NCBI GenBank assembly: GCA_017562135.1
Contig: QEYB01001046.1
Coordinates: 4,650,001 to 4,714,000, forward strand
Origin: Dipylidium caninum
Taxonomy: Eukaryota > Platyhelminthes > Cestoda > Cyclophyllidea > Dipylidiidae
Direction of reading: 5' to 3'
Length of the DNA: 64,000 nucleotides
Each line of letters opens with the position of its first letter. The first letter of the stretch is position 1. The notes beneath the pieces were generated by a model. The model was not told where the DNA came from and searched no databases. It worked only from the letters and a program-made list of their open reading frames with translations. Of this stretch, positions 24,360-35,700 are shown one piece after another. The position numbers and the translations under genes are program-made.

Positions 24360-25274
24360 CCCTCAAAATAATGAACGAACGTTGACAATCCCGCTCTCTG
24401 AGTAGCAGCTTAAACGCAAAATTCTGCCAAGGTCACAAATAATGTCTGCTATTATATGCTGATAATAAGAGAGGTTGTCATTTTGAATATCTTACAGGAG
24501 AGTAAGGACGTCATAATGATTCAGAATGAACATTTAAATTTAGGTTCTGGGGGCCGCGGAGCAATCGAACGTAAGGGAAACTAGGTGTGATGGTGATTCC
24601 AAACAGCGTCAGAGCGCAAAAATTTTAAAGTCCTGTGAGCCGTACACACTATTTTGGGTCAAAGTGTTATAGGAAACAATGTCATTAATTCTCACAGGAA
24701 CAATTTAGCTCTCACCGACCTCCCCCTTTTTGTTTCCATACCCGTTTCTTGCACTTTACGAAAGCATTGACTTAGCTAGCACTTATCGTGGTGAACTTCT
24801 GCGTGCCAGATATGTATGGAGTTCGCTGCCACTTAACTTGGCCGATTAGCTGGGATCAAACGCAAAGTCGAACCTAGCAGCCAAATGACGGGGACATAGA
24901 CTGGAACAACAGTCTTCAAAGCTGCTGTTTTAGGGGCATTTTTTTCTAATAAGTTTCTTCGTAGGGAAATCAGCCCCCTGTTCCATCTTCTAAGGATTTT
25001 CTCAGCAACTGATATCATGGTTATGAAAAACACGAGCGTATGAGGATTTACGAGATTTATCCTCGCGCAACTTATATATGAATTTTGGTAAACTCAGAAA
25101 GCATGTTTTAAGGAGCACATGAGTTAAAAGACCTTGAATGCGTTTTTTATGTGTCTTAATTTTTAATTGATAGCAAAGTGAAGGGTTTGCTTGATTGTTT
25201 TGAGCCTTTTCGAACATGAAAATTCTACCTACGAGCACGTCGCGCGCAATTTCAAAGTTCAAAATATTCTCGAA
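24360..25274. promoter_or_regulatory. Divergent intergenic region, alpha-actinin / ZSWIM2-like
   Basis: The two genes are head to head, with about 0.9 kb between their likely start codons, so this stretch must hold the alpha-actinin promoter and probably that of the ZSWIM2-like gene. It may also hold an untranslated or N-terminal exon of the latter. I see no strong TATA box. Minus-strand frames at 24833-25328 have no motif. Confidence 0.35.
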
Positions 25275-27402
25275 ATGGTTGGTGAGACTCACACGAGGGT
25301 GGCCCCTTTCATGGTTGAGGAAAACCAAAACAAAGCATTAAATACTACTATGTGTATTTTACAGAATTACGGTCCAATGGGATTTCTTATTCAAGAAGAA
25401 AATCAAAACCATAAATTCAAGGTTTGGTAGTATCTGCTAGATTTTTGAGGTTTACATTGGGGAACGTCACACTTGTAGTTGTAAGGCCTTTACCATGCAG
25501 GGCACTTTATGCAAGCACATATGTTGGATCCTTTTGAGGTGGTTTAGGCTGGACAAACTAGATCCAAGTATGCCTGTTTATTTAACGGAATATCGGAAGT
25601 GTCTTGGCAAAATGGACTGTGTGAAAGAGAGATAACGATTCTCTTGAACAAACAGGCGGATAGCATCCACAATGAAGTTCCTAAACGTGCGAAGACCACA
25701 CAGGTGCATAAACCCGGCGTACGTACTGGAAGCCAAGGTAACGCATAACCTTAGGCCGCAATTCGCCAACGGGAAATCGACGTGAACGACATATGCCCGA
25801 TATGTCAAGACACCTTTTTGTGTGGCCGGAGACTTCCTGTCACGTTTTGTCGCAATGGATGTGGTAATAATGTTCATATTAAATGCATTAAAATATGGAA
25901 GGATCATCAAATGAAAGAAAGGAAGTTAGGTACATTTGCCCCGTACTTTTCTAAAATCTTTTCATAGGTCAGCTCGACGCGGTCTTTTGTCCAATGTGCA
26001 GAGGAGAATTTTCTAAATTAAGCGAACTTGTTTTGGAGATCACGCTTTGTGAGAAGTATTTTGCCAAAACGAACAGGGTGACTTGGGGTTCTGCATCCTC
26101 GTCGGACGAAGTAATCAGGGATCCCGTAATACCTGAAGAGCACAGTGGAGCATGCGCAGATTGCCACTGTTCGCCGATAAATGGGAGGTTGTATTGCATA
26201 AACGATGGCGAAGGTTTATCAGAAGTTGATAAAGCAAATCACTTATTGTGCAGCAAATGTTTTCGACAAAGAGTGAATGATTGTGCCATGGGAATGTTAA
26301 AATTCCGATGGAAAGATGTAAGTACTTTACATGGTGGAAATGAAATAGGGCATTTTGGCACAGTTCTAAGGTCTCCAACCCCATTCCGTGTCATCCCATT
26401 TAACTGTTGCGGGGACTTCGGGGTGCGATCTTTGCGCTTGGTGAGTGAGGGAAGACTTGAAGGTAGGTGAGGAGGCGCCTTGAAAAGGATGACATGGGAA
26501 CCGGCGTTACTCTTGCCACGTTGTCAAGATTTACATTATGGACTTCGCTCAAGCTCTGAACAGAACTTGCAGTTATGGCTGCTAGGGTTGACTGAAGAAA
26601 TATTCACTTGAGGATGTTGATAGCAGAAAACGTAGATGTTGCCTTATTTAGATGTCTTGACACCTAATGAGAGTTAGAGTGCTGAGAAAAGAGGGTGTTA
26701 TTTACTTACCATAACAAATTTAAATGATTTCTTATGACCTATCTAGAAAGCCTCGGAAAGGTGGCGTAGGGAGCCCCCGACTTTCGGCATCCTCAACGGG
26801 CTTGATAAGCAGTGCAGGGGGAACAAGGACAGTTGGTAGGTCATTTCAGTTTATTATTAATCCGGCGCCCAGAGAGCTTAGAAAGCTTTGGTGCATTGTG
26901 CAGAATATCGGCTTCAGTCCGTATTATCATGGTCGAACTCCTAGTCATCTCCAAATGTGCGTCTTAAGTGTACGAGCACCTTTGAATACAGTAATACTTC
27001 AGATAGCACGCATTCCTCTGCCTTTGGGGCTTTCCTAGGCCTCTGTCGCGCGGGGAGCTTAGTCGAATCGCCAAGTGGGCCGTTGTGATGAAGACGGGAG
27101 TGGCAAAGAAGGTGGCCACGGACTCGCTGCGGGAGCCCACATCCGCGCGGGGACTTTTGACGCCGGGAAGGCAGTGCCTCATTTGTCTCATGCACTTTCA
27201 CGCGAGCCAGGAAGTCAGAAAGCTGTTGGGCTGCAATCACGTCTTTCACGCAAAATGTGTTGATCCATGGCTACTCCACGTGTCAGTTTTCCTTTTTGCA
27301 TTTGCGACTTTTAGCGGAGTCTATTGGCCTATCTTCACTCTTGAGCTGAAATGTGCACTCTTTAAAAGCGCGTCTATTACTGGGTCTGCAAAGTCCGCCT
27401 AA
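25275..27402 (+). CDS. ZSWIM2: ZSWIM2-like SWIM/RING/ZZ zinc-finger protein (ends uncertain)
   Basis: ZSWIM2 is a RING-type E3 ubiquitin ligase, testis-enriched in vertebrates. Exons that I can join in frame are 25275-25421, 25450-25567, 25600-25703 (or 25718), 25755-25929 and 25968 onward, separated by introns of 28, 32, 51 (or 36) and 38 nt. They encode a block with YGPMGFL, then a SWIM finger (CSCKAF with CKHICW), then EREITILL, then RING 1 with CPICQ, LPVTFCRNGCGNN, HIKC and CPMCRGEF. After that comes a ZZ-like segment (CADCHC with LLCSKCF, near 26150-26270), then after a gap an exon at about 27037-27285 with RING 2 (CLICL, LGCNHVFHAKC). Domain order matches ZSWIM2 exactly. The start is the ATG at 25275 or 25311, or further upstream. 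The C-terminal Cys pair of RING 2 and the true end are not resolved. Confidence 0.7.
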
Positions 27403-29798
27403 CTTCTAGTGCATTTAAAGACTACCAACAGTAGGTAATTCTGTGAGGTCCTTGCTACGCCGAGGCCGTAGGGATTTGCACATTGTCCTTGTTACTCTAA
27501 AGGCGGCCCAAAGACTCCACGTGAATCTAACTAAATCAACTCGACGGCAGGTGGTGAAGCGGCGAACACAAACAGCCCAAGTTAAACGTTTAATTATTGT
27601 CTATTTTCCTCCCGTTATAATGTTCAGGACGAAATCTTGCGTAGTGAGAAAAAAGGGAGTAGTAGTTATTCTTGAGCTATTGAAATGACGTCTCACCGAC
27701 ATCAACTTAGTAGCCGTAAACTAGAAGCTGAAAGCACAAAAGTTAATGTCAGAACTGTTTAATCGGTGCAAGGGCTCCGTTGACTCTCACTGGCTACCTT
27801 TTGAGCCACGCCCTGAGGGGCACGGGAGCGCCTTCTTAAAATCGAAGGATTTGACCGTCCTACTCGACGGTGTGTGTTCGAGTTAGATGACGAGAAGCTA
27901 CTACAACTGGTGACATCCCATTTGCCCTGCAAACAGATCGCCGTACTGCCCCCTGGACGGGATGTTTGCGGCGCCTCTGGGTGTACGTCCACCAGATGGC
28001 GGCGTGAAGGACGAATGCGGCAAATCTCCGTTCCACATCACTTCCAATGCACTGAAGGCGAGCTAAGTTGACATTTTTAGGAAATTAGAGTCTTATCGCC
28101 CTCATCGGAAAATTATTTGTTCAGATGCGCTGACGTTTAAATCGCCCCTTTCTACCAAATAGCATAAAAGTTCGAAACTTAATCGTTACAAGAGCGGGTG
28201 TATCTTTTGGCCGACTTTTATTTCTGCAGAGAGGATTGGGTCCAAGGAAACGGTACTGATCATGTGGCTTCGAAAACAGCAGTGAATTTTCATTAGAGTG
28301 GGACGTTACTTTGAGCGTAAAAACTGGTAAAAGTAGTTGCATGAAAAGAGAAATTGGTGGTCGACGAGGGCATTACCGAAGGCGCTCTTCGGTTAGACTG
28401 AGCGTTCCACCAAAATAGTTGCACCGAAAATGCTTGTGTAAAACCAAGAATGGATTAAAAGCGACTGAAAGCGATCGTGCGTATATTCTGTTTTCAGTAA
28501 TCATTCGTACAGTTGCAACCGTATGGTCTTTCAACAGGCGGCAGAAGCCGCTCTATGCAGACTCCTCATGGTGGGACAGTGAAGAGGTTCATAGACGAAT
28601 TGCCGGCCCTTGTGAAGGGCAGGCTCCTGTGTTAGTGAAGAGATTGCTTAGTTTGGACGATCCAATTTCTAGTTTCATGGAGGAGAGATTAATTTGTTGC
28701 CTGATAACCTGCTCGTCTAGGCACCACTCAGTTATTCGCCGTCAATCACGCAATCAAAAATACTTAACACCAGAGACCCATCAATTTTACGCTTTTCATA
28801 CAAAGAGCATCCACTTCATGCTAGAGCATAGAAGATATGTTGAGAATTACCTCACTCTCGGGTGGGCCCCTCAACCCTGCAGCCCCGAGCTGCGGAGCAC
28901 CGGGTCATCTGGCCAGCCAGGCGAGTGGGAGCAGGGGGAGCTTCACCGCCGCCCCTCTGTTGAAAGGAAGATCTGCGATTCTCGCCCGAGGCTCATTGCC
29001 CAGCATCATAGATGTCAAGTCCTCTGTCTCCGTCAGACCACCACACAGTGGGGCCCAGGTAGTTGAAGGAAAAGAGGCGCCGACTGCCTTCCGCCATCCT
29101 TTGCATGTCACAAACTTCCAGGTCGTCGCTGGTGCCGAACGCAAACTTCACAATCGCGTAAATAGCTCACTTTCAGCACCTGACTGCAACTTGGTGTTCC
29201 AAATCCCTTCTTGCCAATGGATGAGTTGCAGGAAGTGATAAGAAAATAAGCTGCTTTAGAAACAGTGCATTATCAAGAACTTGGCACTAGTTGTCCGAAT
29301 TCGTGCCTCTACAAACAACGTAATTGATGGATGCCTAATCCGAGCTTTTATTTTGATTCCTTTCAGAATAAACCGGACCTGGTGCGGAAATACTGGCCAA
29401 GACTGTGATCCGAAGCTGTTGTCTAGGGGAAGTTGCAGGTCGCATTACATCTCCACAACGAAAAATGCAAGGTCAATTTAGTTACACAAAGCAATTGCAT
29501 GCATTGACAATCGCGAAACAGTTTCATTGAAATGACGACAAAAATAAGGAGAGGATTAAGCAAAGATACAAGGTGTTTGTGAATGCGTCCGCATCGATGT
29601 TGTTTAAATACAGGAAGATAGCACGAATGGAGATCTTGCAAAAGATGCCACAATTGGGGGCACTGTAGACCATAGGGAAAACACAGGGAAAATGCGCAGA
29701 GATTGGGGAAGAGGCATGACACACTGCAAAAAAGCGGGGTGAAAAAGGATGCATTTATTGCACATGGCGACAAGGGAGGTAGTATCGGCGGAGGGAAC
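27403..29798. other. Region between ZSWIM2-like and beta-arrestin genes
   Basis: The two flanking genes converge here. Plus-strand frames at 28419-29066 and 28837-29238 (a Pro/Ser/Ala-rich segment with SLSGGPLNPAA) read more like protein than background, and could be poorly resolved 3' exons of the ZSWIM2-like gene. I could not connect them with confident splice sites or recognise a family. A GC-rich patch lies at about 28860-29060. Confidence 0.35.
29754..29759 (-). terminator. Polyadenylation signal of beta-arrestin
   Basis: AATAAA on the minus strand (TTTATT on plus), about 40 bases beyond the arrestin stop codon, an ideal position. Confidence 0.6.
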
Positions 29799-32700
29799 CT
29801 AGTGGTAGGAGGTGGAAGCGGTTGGGGTTACAGGGTTGTCGGGATGGTTGAGGAAGTCAGCAGTGGGGCTGGACCCCGCGGGCTGTGCCTGTGTCGACGG
29901 TGCCAGCTCTTCGCCTGCGCCGGCCGTCGAATCCTGTCCACGCAGTCGGAGACGCGCAAAGTCCTCAAAAATTAAGTCGTCGTTGGATTTATCCACAATC
30001 CTAAACGCGGAACGGTCAGTTGGACTTGGTAAAAGTTTACAACCACCGACTTACAAAAATATGTCGTAAAAAGCTCTCAAGTATAAGTCTAACAAAGTTG
30101 TAATGCAATACTTTCTCTAGGAAGGGGCAAAAAGTGGATTAAGAGACACTGTAAATTCGCAACATGTATGCAAAATGTTTTATTCCGACTTCCTTCAATA
30201 TCTCTGCCTACCCCACGGAAGCCTTACGTCAAGTGGGAAATAACGATTTAAAGGAAAAATAGATGAATAATTCAAGACCAAGGGGGACCAGGCTTCAGAT
30301 ATGGGTAACTTTGCTGGAGGTGGAAATTCGGTGATTAGAAGGCATTCGTGGAATAGCATATTGGCGTGAAAGGAGAAGTGAAGCGGTGAACAGGAGCGAC
30401 TTACTTTTTGCCTGAGGGAGAGTCCTCCAAGTTGATGAAATCGTCTGCTACGATACTGGCAGGAGTTTTGTCCTCTCCTTTCGGCTCATTTTTATTCACT
30501 CGCTCCGGCTCCTTCTCCGTCGCTTGGCTGGTGAAAGATGAGGGGGGGAGGACGACGTTGCTGCCCTCAGTTTCACTTTCCTCAGGTGGTGGTTTCGGGT
30601 GTGCCAGCGTGAATGGCAGCTCTACCGACACGTCGCTAGTGAGAAAAAGGAGGAAGTTAGGCAAAAGGCCAACAACATTTCAACTAGAACTATGAAGAAT
30701 CAATTTAGTTTGCATCGGGATTAATTTGAGAATGAGCCGAACGGACAGACGTTGCGCACACAAGAAAATTGGGGGACTTCTTTAAATAGTTAACTTGCGC
30801 AAATAAAGCTAGCATAATGCCGAGGCGAGACGTAGGAAGGTACTTTAGTGGTTATCATTTCCCTAACACTTCGGAAGATTTACGGGAAAACAAAGAGTGG
30901 ACTTGAAGGGAGGCATACTCTGTGCCCTACATCCTTTTAAACTAGAGTCTTGCACGTACAAATATCAAGTGACATTATGGTAAAGTGTAACTCATAAGAA
31001 TATGTTTCGTGCGATTGGCAGGGAAGTAAAAGAATGTGAACAGTAAGGCGACACGCACCTCGCGCCGAATCCAAGAGCAAGACGCACTCGGACGCGGTAC
31101 TGGACAATGATCCCGAGATTCTCTTTCTGTGCCGGCTCGAGAATACTGAAGGGAGGAGAGTATGCACTCACTTGGCGCAGAGCACTCAGAAACAGATTAT
31201 CAGAGTGTGGGAAAAGCGATTTTACAAACCTAATAGACGAAGTTCAACGACCACAAATAGATTAAGATGGGAACCAACGAATGATGCGATAAAGAATGCC
31301 TAAACAAATGTTTTAAATAAGTCATATTTCAGTGAAAACAGGGCACTTTCGCGTATTCGAGTACAAAAAGGCGGTGATCGGGCTCTTGAACGACCGACAT
31401 CCGCACTTGTTTGTGCATAAAGGAGCCGCATGGTTTTGTTCTTAAGCAAGCCACTAGTACGAAATTTCTGAAAACACCTTGCTGACGAGAAGGAGCTAGA
31501 AGGGGGTGTACTAGGTAGGGGCCATAAATAAGAGGGTAGTTAAAAGAGCGAGAAAATAACGTCAAATAACTGGATTAAAGAGGCCTGATATCTCTGTGGA
31601 GTCTAACAATGGAGGTATGTCGATAAATACCACCTTTCGGAATCGTCTTATTGCTTCAGTGGAACAAAAAGCTAGGATTTAAGTGCCACTATAAGGCGGA
31701 ATAAAATCCAAATATGAGGACAAATCCCCTAGGTAAGCAATTCAAAGCAGACACGGCGGTTAGTTGAGCAAATTGGTGCCACACATTTCAAGGAAGTTCG
31801 TTAAATCAAAGGGAGATCACACCAAATCGAGAAAATAGGTTTTATGTAAAATCACAAGATAAACCATGAAATCTTTCCCAAATGCATACCTAAAGACTTC
31901 ATTGGAAAACTAGGAATTCGCAACATTTTCGCATTCTATCTGAAGAGAAAACAGGTGAAAGCGGCGACTCCCTACCTGTTCCGAGAGATAGGAAGCGACG
32001 AGAAGTAGAAAGGCGGGAAAAAGTTGACCGTCTGGCGTGAGTGCAACTGTCTTGCAAACGCCAGTAGTGGTGCAAGGATGAGGGCAGATGAAAAGCCAAG
32101 AAGCCAGGCGCTTACATCGTGGAAGAGGCCAGATTTGTGTCCTCGTTCTTCAGTTTGCCATCGAGAGCGAGGCCCCGTTTTTCCCGATTGTTGGAGAGGA
32201 GAGGACACATGTGGTATACTTTACACCATCCAGTTTGGCTCGGCAGGATCGGGCAACCCTCTCTGTTAAACCGATTTCAGCAAAGTAGCTCCAGTTAACT
32301 CACGATTAAGAAAAAGTGTCTAAATGGGATTTCAAGAACTACCTCTCAAATGGGATTGGATGCTTCACAAAAGGGCAAGATGTACAAAATAAACCTAACT
32401 TACAATCAAAAAATGTCATCGACAGTGAATTGATCCACATTATAAGGAAATGGTTTTCCAGACCAGCGGAAAATAAGTTTTAATGAGTAAAATTTTGATA
32501 TTTGACAGCAAACTTCGCTAATATGAAAGTTTCAATAGGTTTGGAAGACGACAGGAACAAATAGAAGGATTTGTGTCAATTTCCAAAGCATAACATTAAG
32601 TAAGTAAGGACTAGCGTATTTAGGGCCAGAACTGTCAGTATAATCGGTTAAAGCATTTAAAATATGCGAAGTGGGAGTGCCACATTTTCTACTTAAAAAC

Positions 32701-35700
32701 CATTCAAGCCCTGCACGATTTCACGTGTGTGGTTCGAATTACCAGAATGAAAAGCCTTACGGGTTTCCTCGTACGAATACCGAATAACCACCAACGAGGA
32801 TGAAAACAATTAGTGTAAAGAGAGTGGAAGTTTAGGATATATGAATAAAAGGGTGGAAAAATTATAAAAGTTGAGAGCAGCCTGGAGAAAGGTGTATAAA
32901 CGAGAATGGATTTCGCACTTTTCCAAATCAAGAATGCTGCAAGTATGTTGACAAATGAGCCCAAAGGGAGGGAGAAAGCAAAACAGCCGTTCTCAGTGCA
33001 TTTTAATAAATAAGGGGATGCCGTCCTTGCCCTCAGGTGAACGAAAAATGTAAAAAAACTGAGGAAAAGCAACCTACTCAAACTCTGCCTCGTCAACTGT
33101 GCACTTGTAGACGGCTCGACTAAATAACATGATGTCCGCGACTTGAATTACTACAAAGTAAGAAGACAGATAACGGGGATCAAACGGGACTTGCCGACGA
33201 TGAAATTTGGTGAACGCACCTGATACCTTGACCTTTTTCACTGTTTTGTTCGAGTTATTATCCACTAATACGTTAACGGATATATACTCGCCATGGTAGT
33301 ATTTCTAAAATGAAATACAAGAGGCACCATGTGCATTAGCAAATTCTTAGGAACAATTAACACAGAAGCTTTTAGCGCAGTTCGTAGGTACGGAAAGGGG
33401 ACAAAATAAGACTCGAAAAGGCGTGTCGGAATAGTTATTCTAAATCAGACGGATAAACAGTTTACTATGTTAGGGTGACCAATTTGATCCGGACAAGAGT
33501 TATTACAGTTCATCACGGTTCTGAGAGATGAGATAAGGTAAGCATTTTGAGCGAATAAGTGTGGGCTTCGAGTCAGGTAATTGTAGAAATTTGGAAAGGA
33601 ATACGCACTTCCTTGTCGAGAGAAACTTCAAGACGCAAAGTTCCGGGACTCATGATGAAGTCTTTGATTATTTCTGCCGACGGCTGAGGCACCGACTCCT
33701 CCGGGGCGTAAGTCAATTTCCGAATGGCCATACGCACAGAACTTCTGTAAGGTGAGCAAACCAACTGCGTATAAGTTTCAAAGAAAGAAGAAGCATGATG
33801 CAGCACCGGCTACAGACTCATTCAGAGAACTTGCTAAATAAATTTTAACAAAAACAAACAAAGTCAACATAATTTCCTTTGACAAATTTTGCGTATGTAC
33901 AGTGATAGCAAAACAATTAAATAAAATTTCAAGAAAGTCTCGAGATAGTTAAGTGAAAAAGGCTACATAGACTGATGACGATAAAGCCTGCAGCTGCCGA
34001 TAGGGGAAATCAAAAAAGTCCTGGCAATATTCCTTTTAAAACGTCCAAATTTATTTGTTTATGCTTAAACACAGTAGAAATGTGTAAATCTCAAAGCTTT
34101 AAAGAGCAAAAAAAGAGCAAAATCGAGCGTTTACGAACCAGTAAGAATAAAACATACTTCTTAATACATGCAAAAAGGTAGCTGGTTTTTAGGTTGAGCG
34201 TCGTCCCTACGCAACACTCAAACATCAAAAAGACGCTTGGTCGAGAGGGACTACTTCCAGAGAAGGATGGAAGTAAGTGGGTTAAGCTCAAAAGAAGAGT
34301 AAGGTAGTCTCCGGGTAAGACCTAAGCTCAAGCGCACCGTGAGCTCCATGGAATGAGTTAAAATGGCTCCGTGAGATGTACGTAATTAAGCAATCAGGTT
34401 AATTTGATCATGATTGAAGTAATCATCGCCATATCTTCAGCCCCACTGGGAACAAACTAGCGGAGGAATAATCAACAACAGAAATAAGCGGGATCAGAGG
34501 TTAGAATAAGTGCGCATTAAACACAGTGAACAGGACCGCGGATTCGGCTGAAATTTGATAACATTTTCACTTTTCGAAGGCAGCGACCACCGGCTGACGG
34601 GCATACAACCAACCACTTTTGGGCTGAAACGGGGAGTGGATGGGAAGTAAAGGCACACTTTTATAAGGATAGACGATCTATGGGTCTTATCATAAATTTT
34701 CAAAATTTTAATGCGAGATTGCACTTCGGGGCAAGAAGCTGTGCAACTCAGAAACGAATTCTCAGATGTCCAAAAATTAACTAAGCGGAAACGAAATGCA
34801 TGAGATTTGAGGCAGGAAACATTGGTAAGAGTTGTAAACATACAAACAAGTCCTTACCTATAAGTAATATTTAAAGCAAAAAAACGTCCATTTTTGATAA
34901 GAATATCATTTACACACGAATAATCAAGTATACACAAGAATTTGGTACAGAATGCTATCTAAGTAGTTGATCGTTTTACAGTTAGAGAAATGGCCTGGAG
35001 CTGAGAATATTGAGATTTGATAGTCCAACTCGGAGCGTCCCAAAACAAAAGAATATAAAAAATCGTGCTATAGTTCAGAGAATGTCTACTCCGTTGCACT
35101 ATTCACCTGAATAAAAGAGTATATAATTGGATATCTCAACGGAAAATCATTACTAGTTATATACGTTTATAACAGTTCAGTTAACATGGCCGCTAATAAC
35201 GTTGAAGTCAGCGTTCATAATTCTGAAAAACGACAGAAAATCAATCATAGTTTTAAACTGTAAGAAACTTTGTAACTGCCTCTTTTTTGCGTTAAGGTAT
35301 TCACAAAACGGCGACAACGGTAAAGAAGGACGAGCATACCGGGACTGCGGTTTTTCGTCACATTCTTCGGCTATATAGGCCCGTAACTCATAATCCACAC
35401 CACATGGCTAAAATTGGAAAGTGATCTAAGTATACCTGTAACATTGCGTCAAAATCAAGACTAACAATAAGGCATTATACAGGCTTACAGCACTCCTTAA
35501 AAGATAACAAATTACAAACTGTAAGAACAAGGGGCAGCATTAAAGACTAACTTGCGTGGTTTTGTGTAAAAAAAACCAGTTTGAGAAGACAAACAAAGAA
35601 CTCATTTCTAAGATTTTTTGCCAAGTTATTTTAGTTTGGAAAATTAAAAATAATTCAGATATATAGTGTAAAATTAACAAAACATTGAATTAACCAAGGC

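Noticed and set aside
24833..25328. Minus-strand frames upstream of the ZSWIM2-like gene
   Set aside because: No motif, and they overlap the conserved plus-strand exon on the opposite strand.
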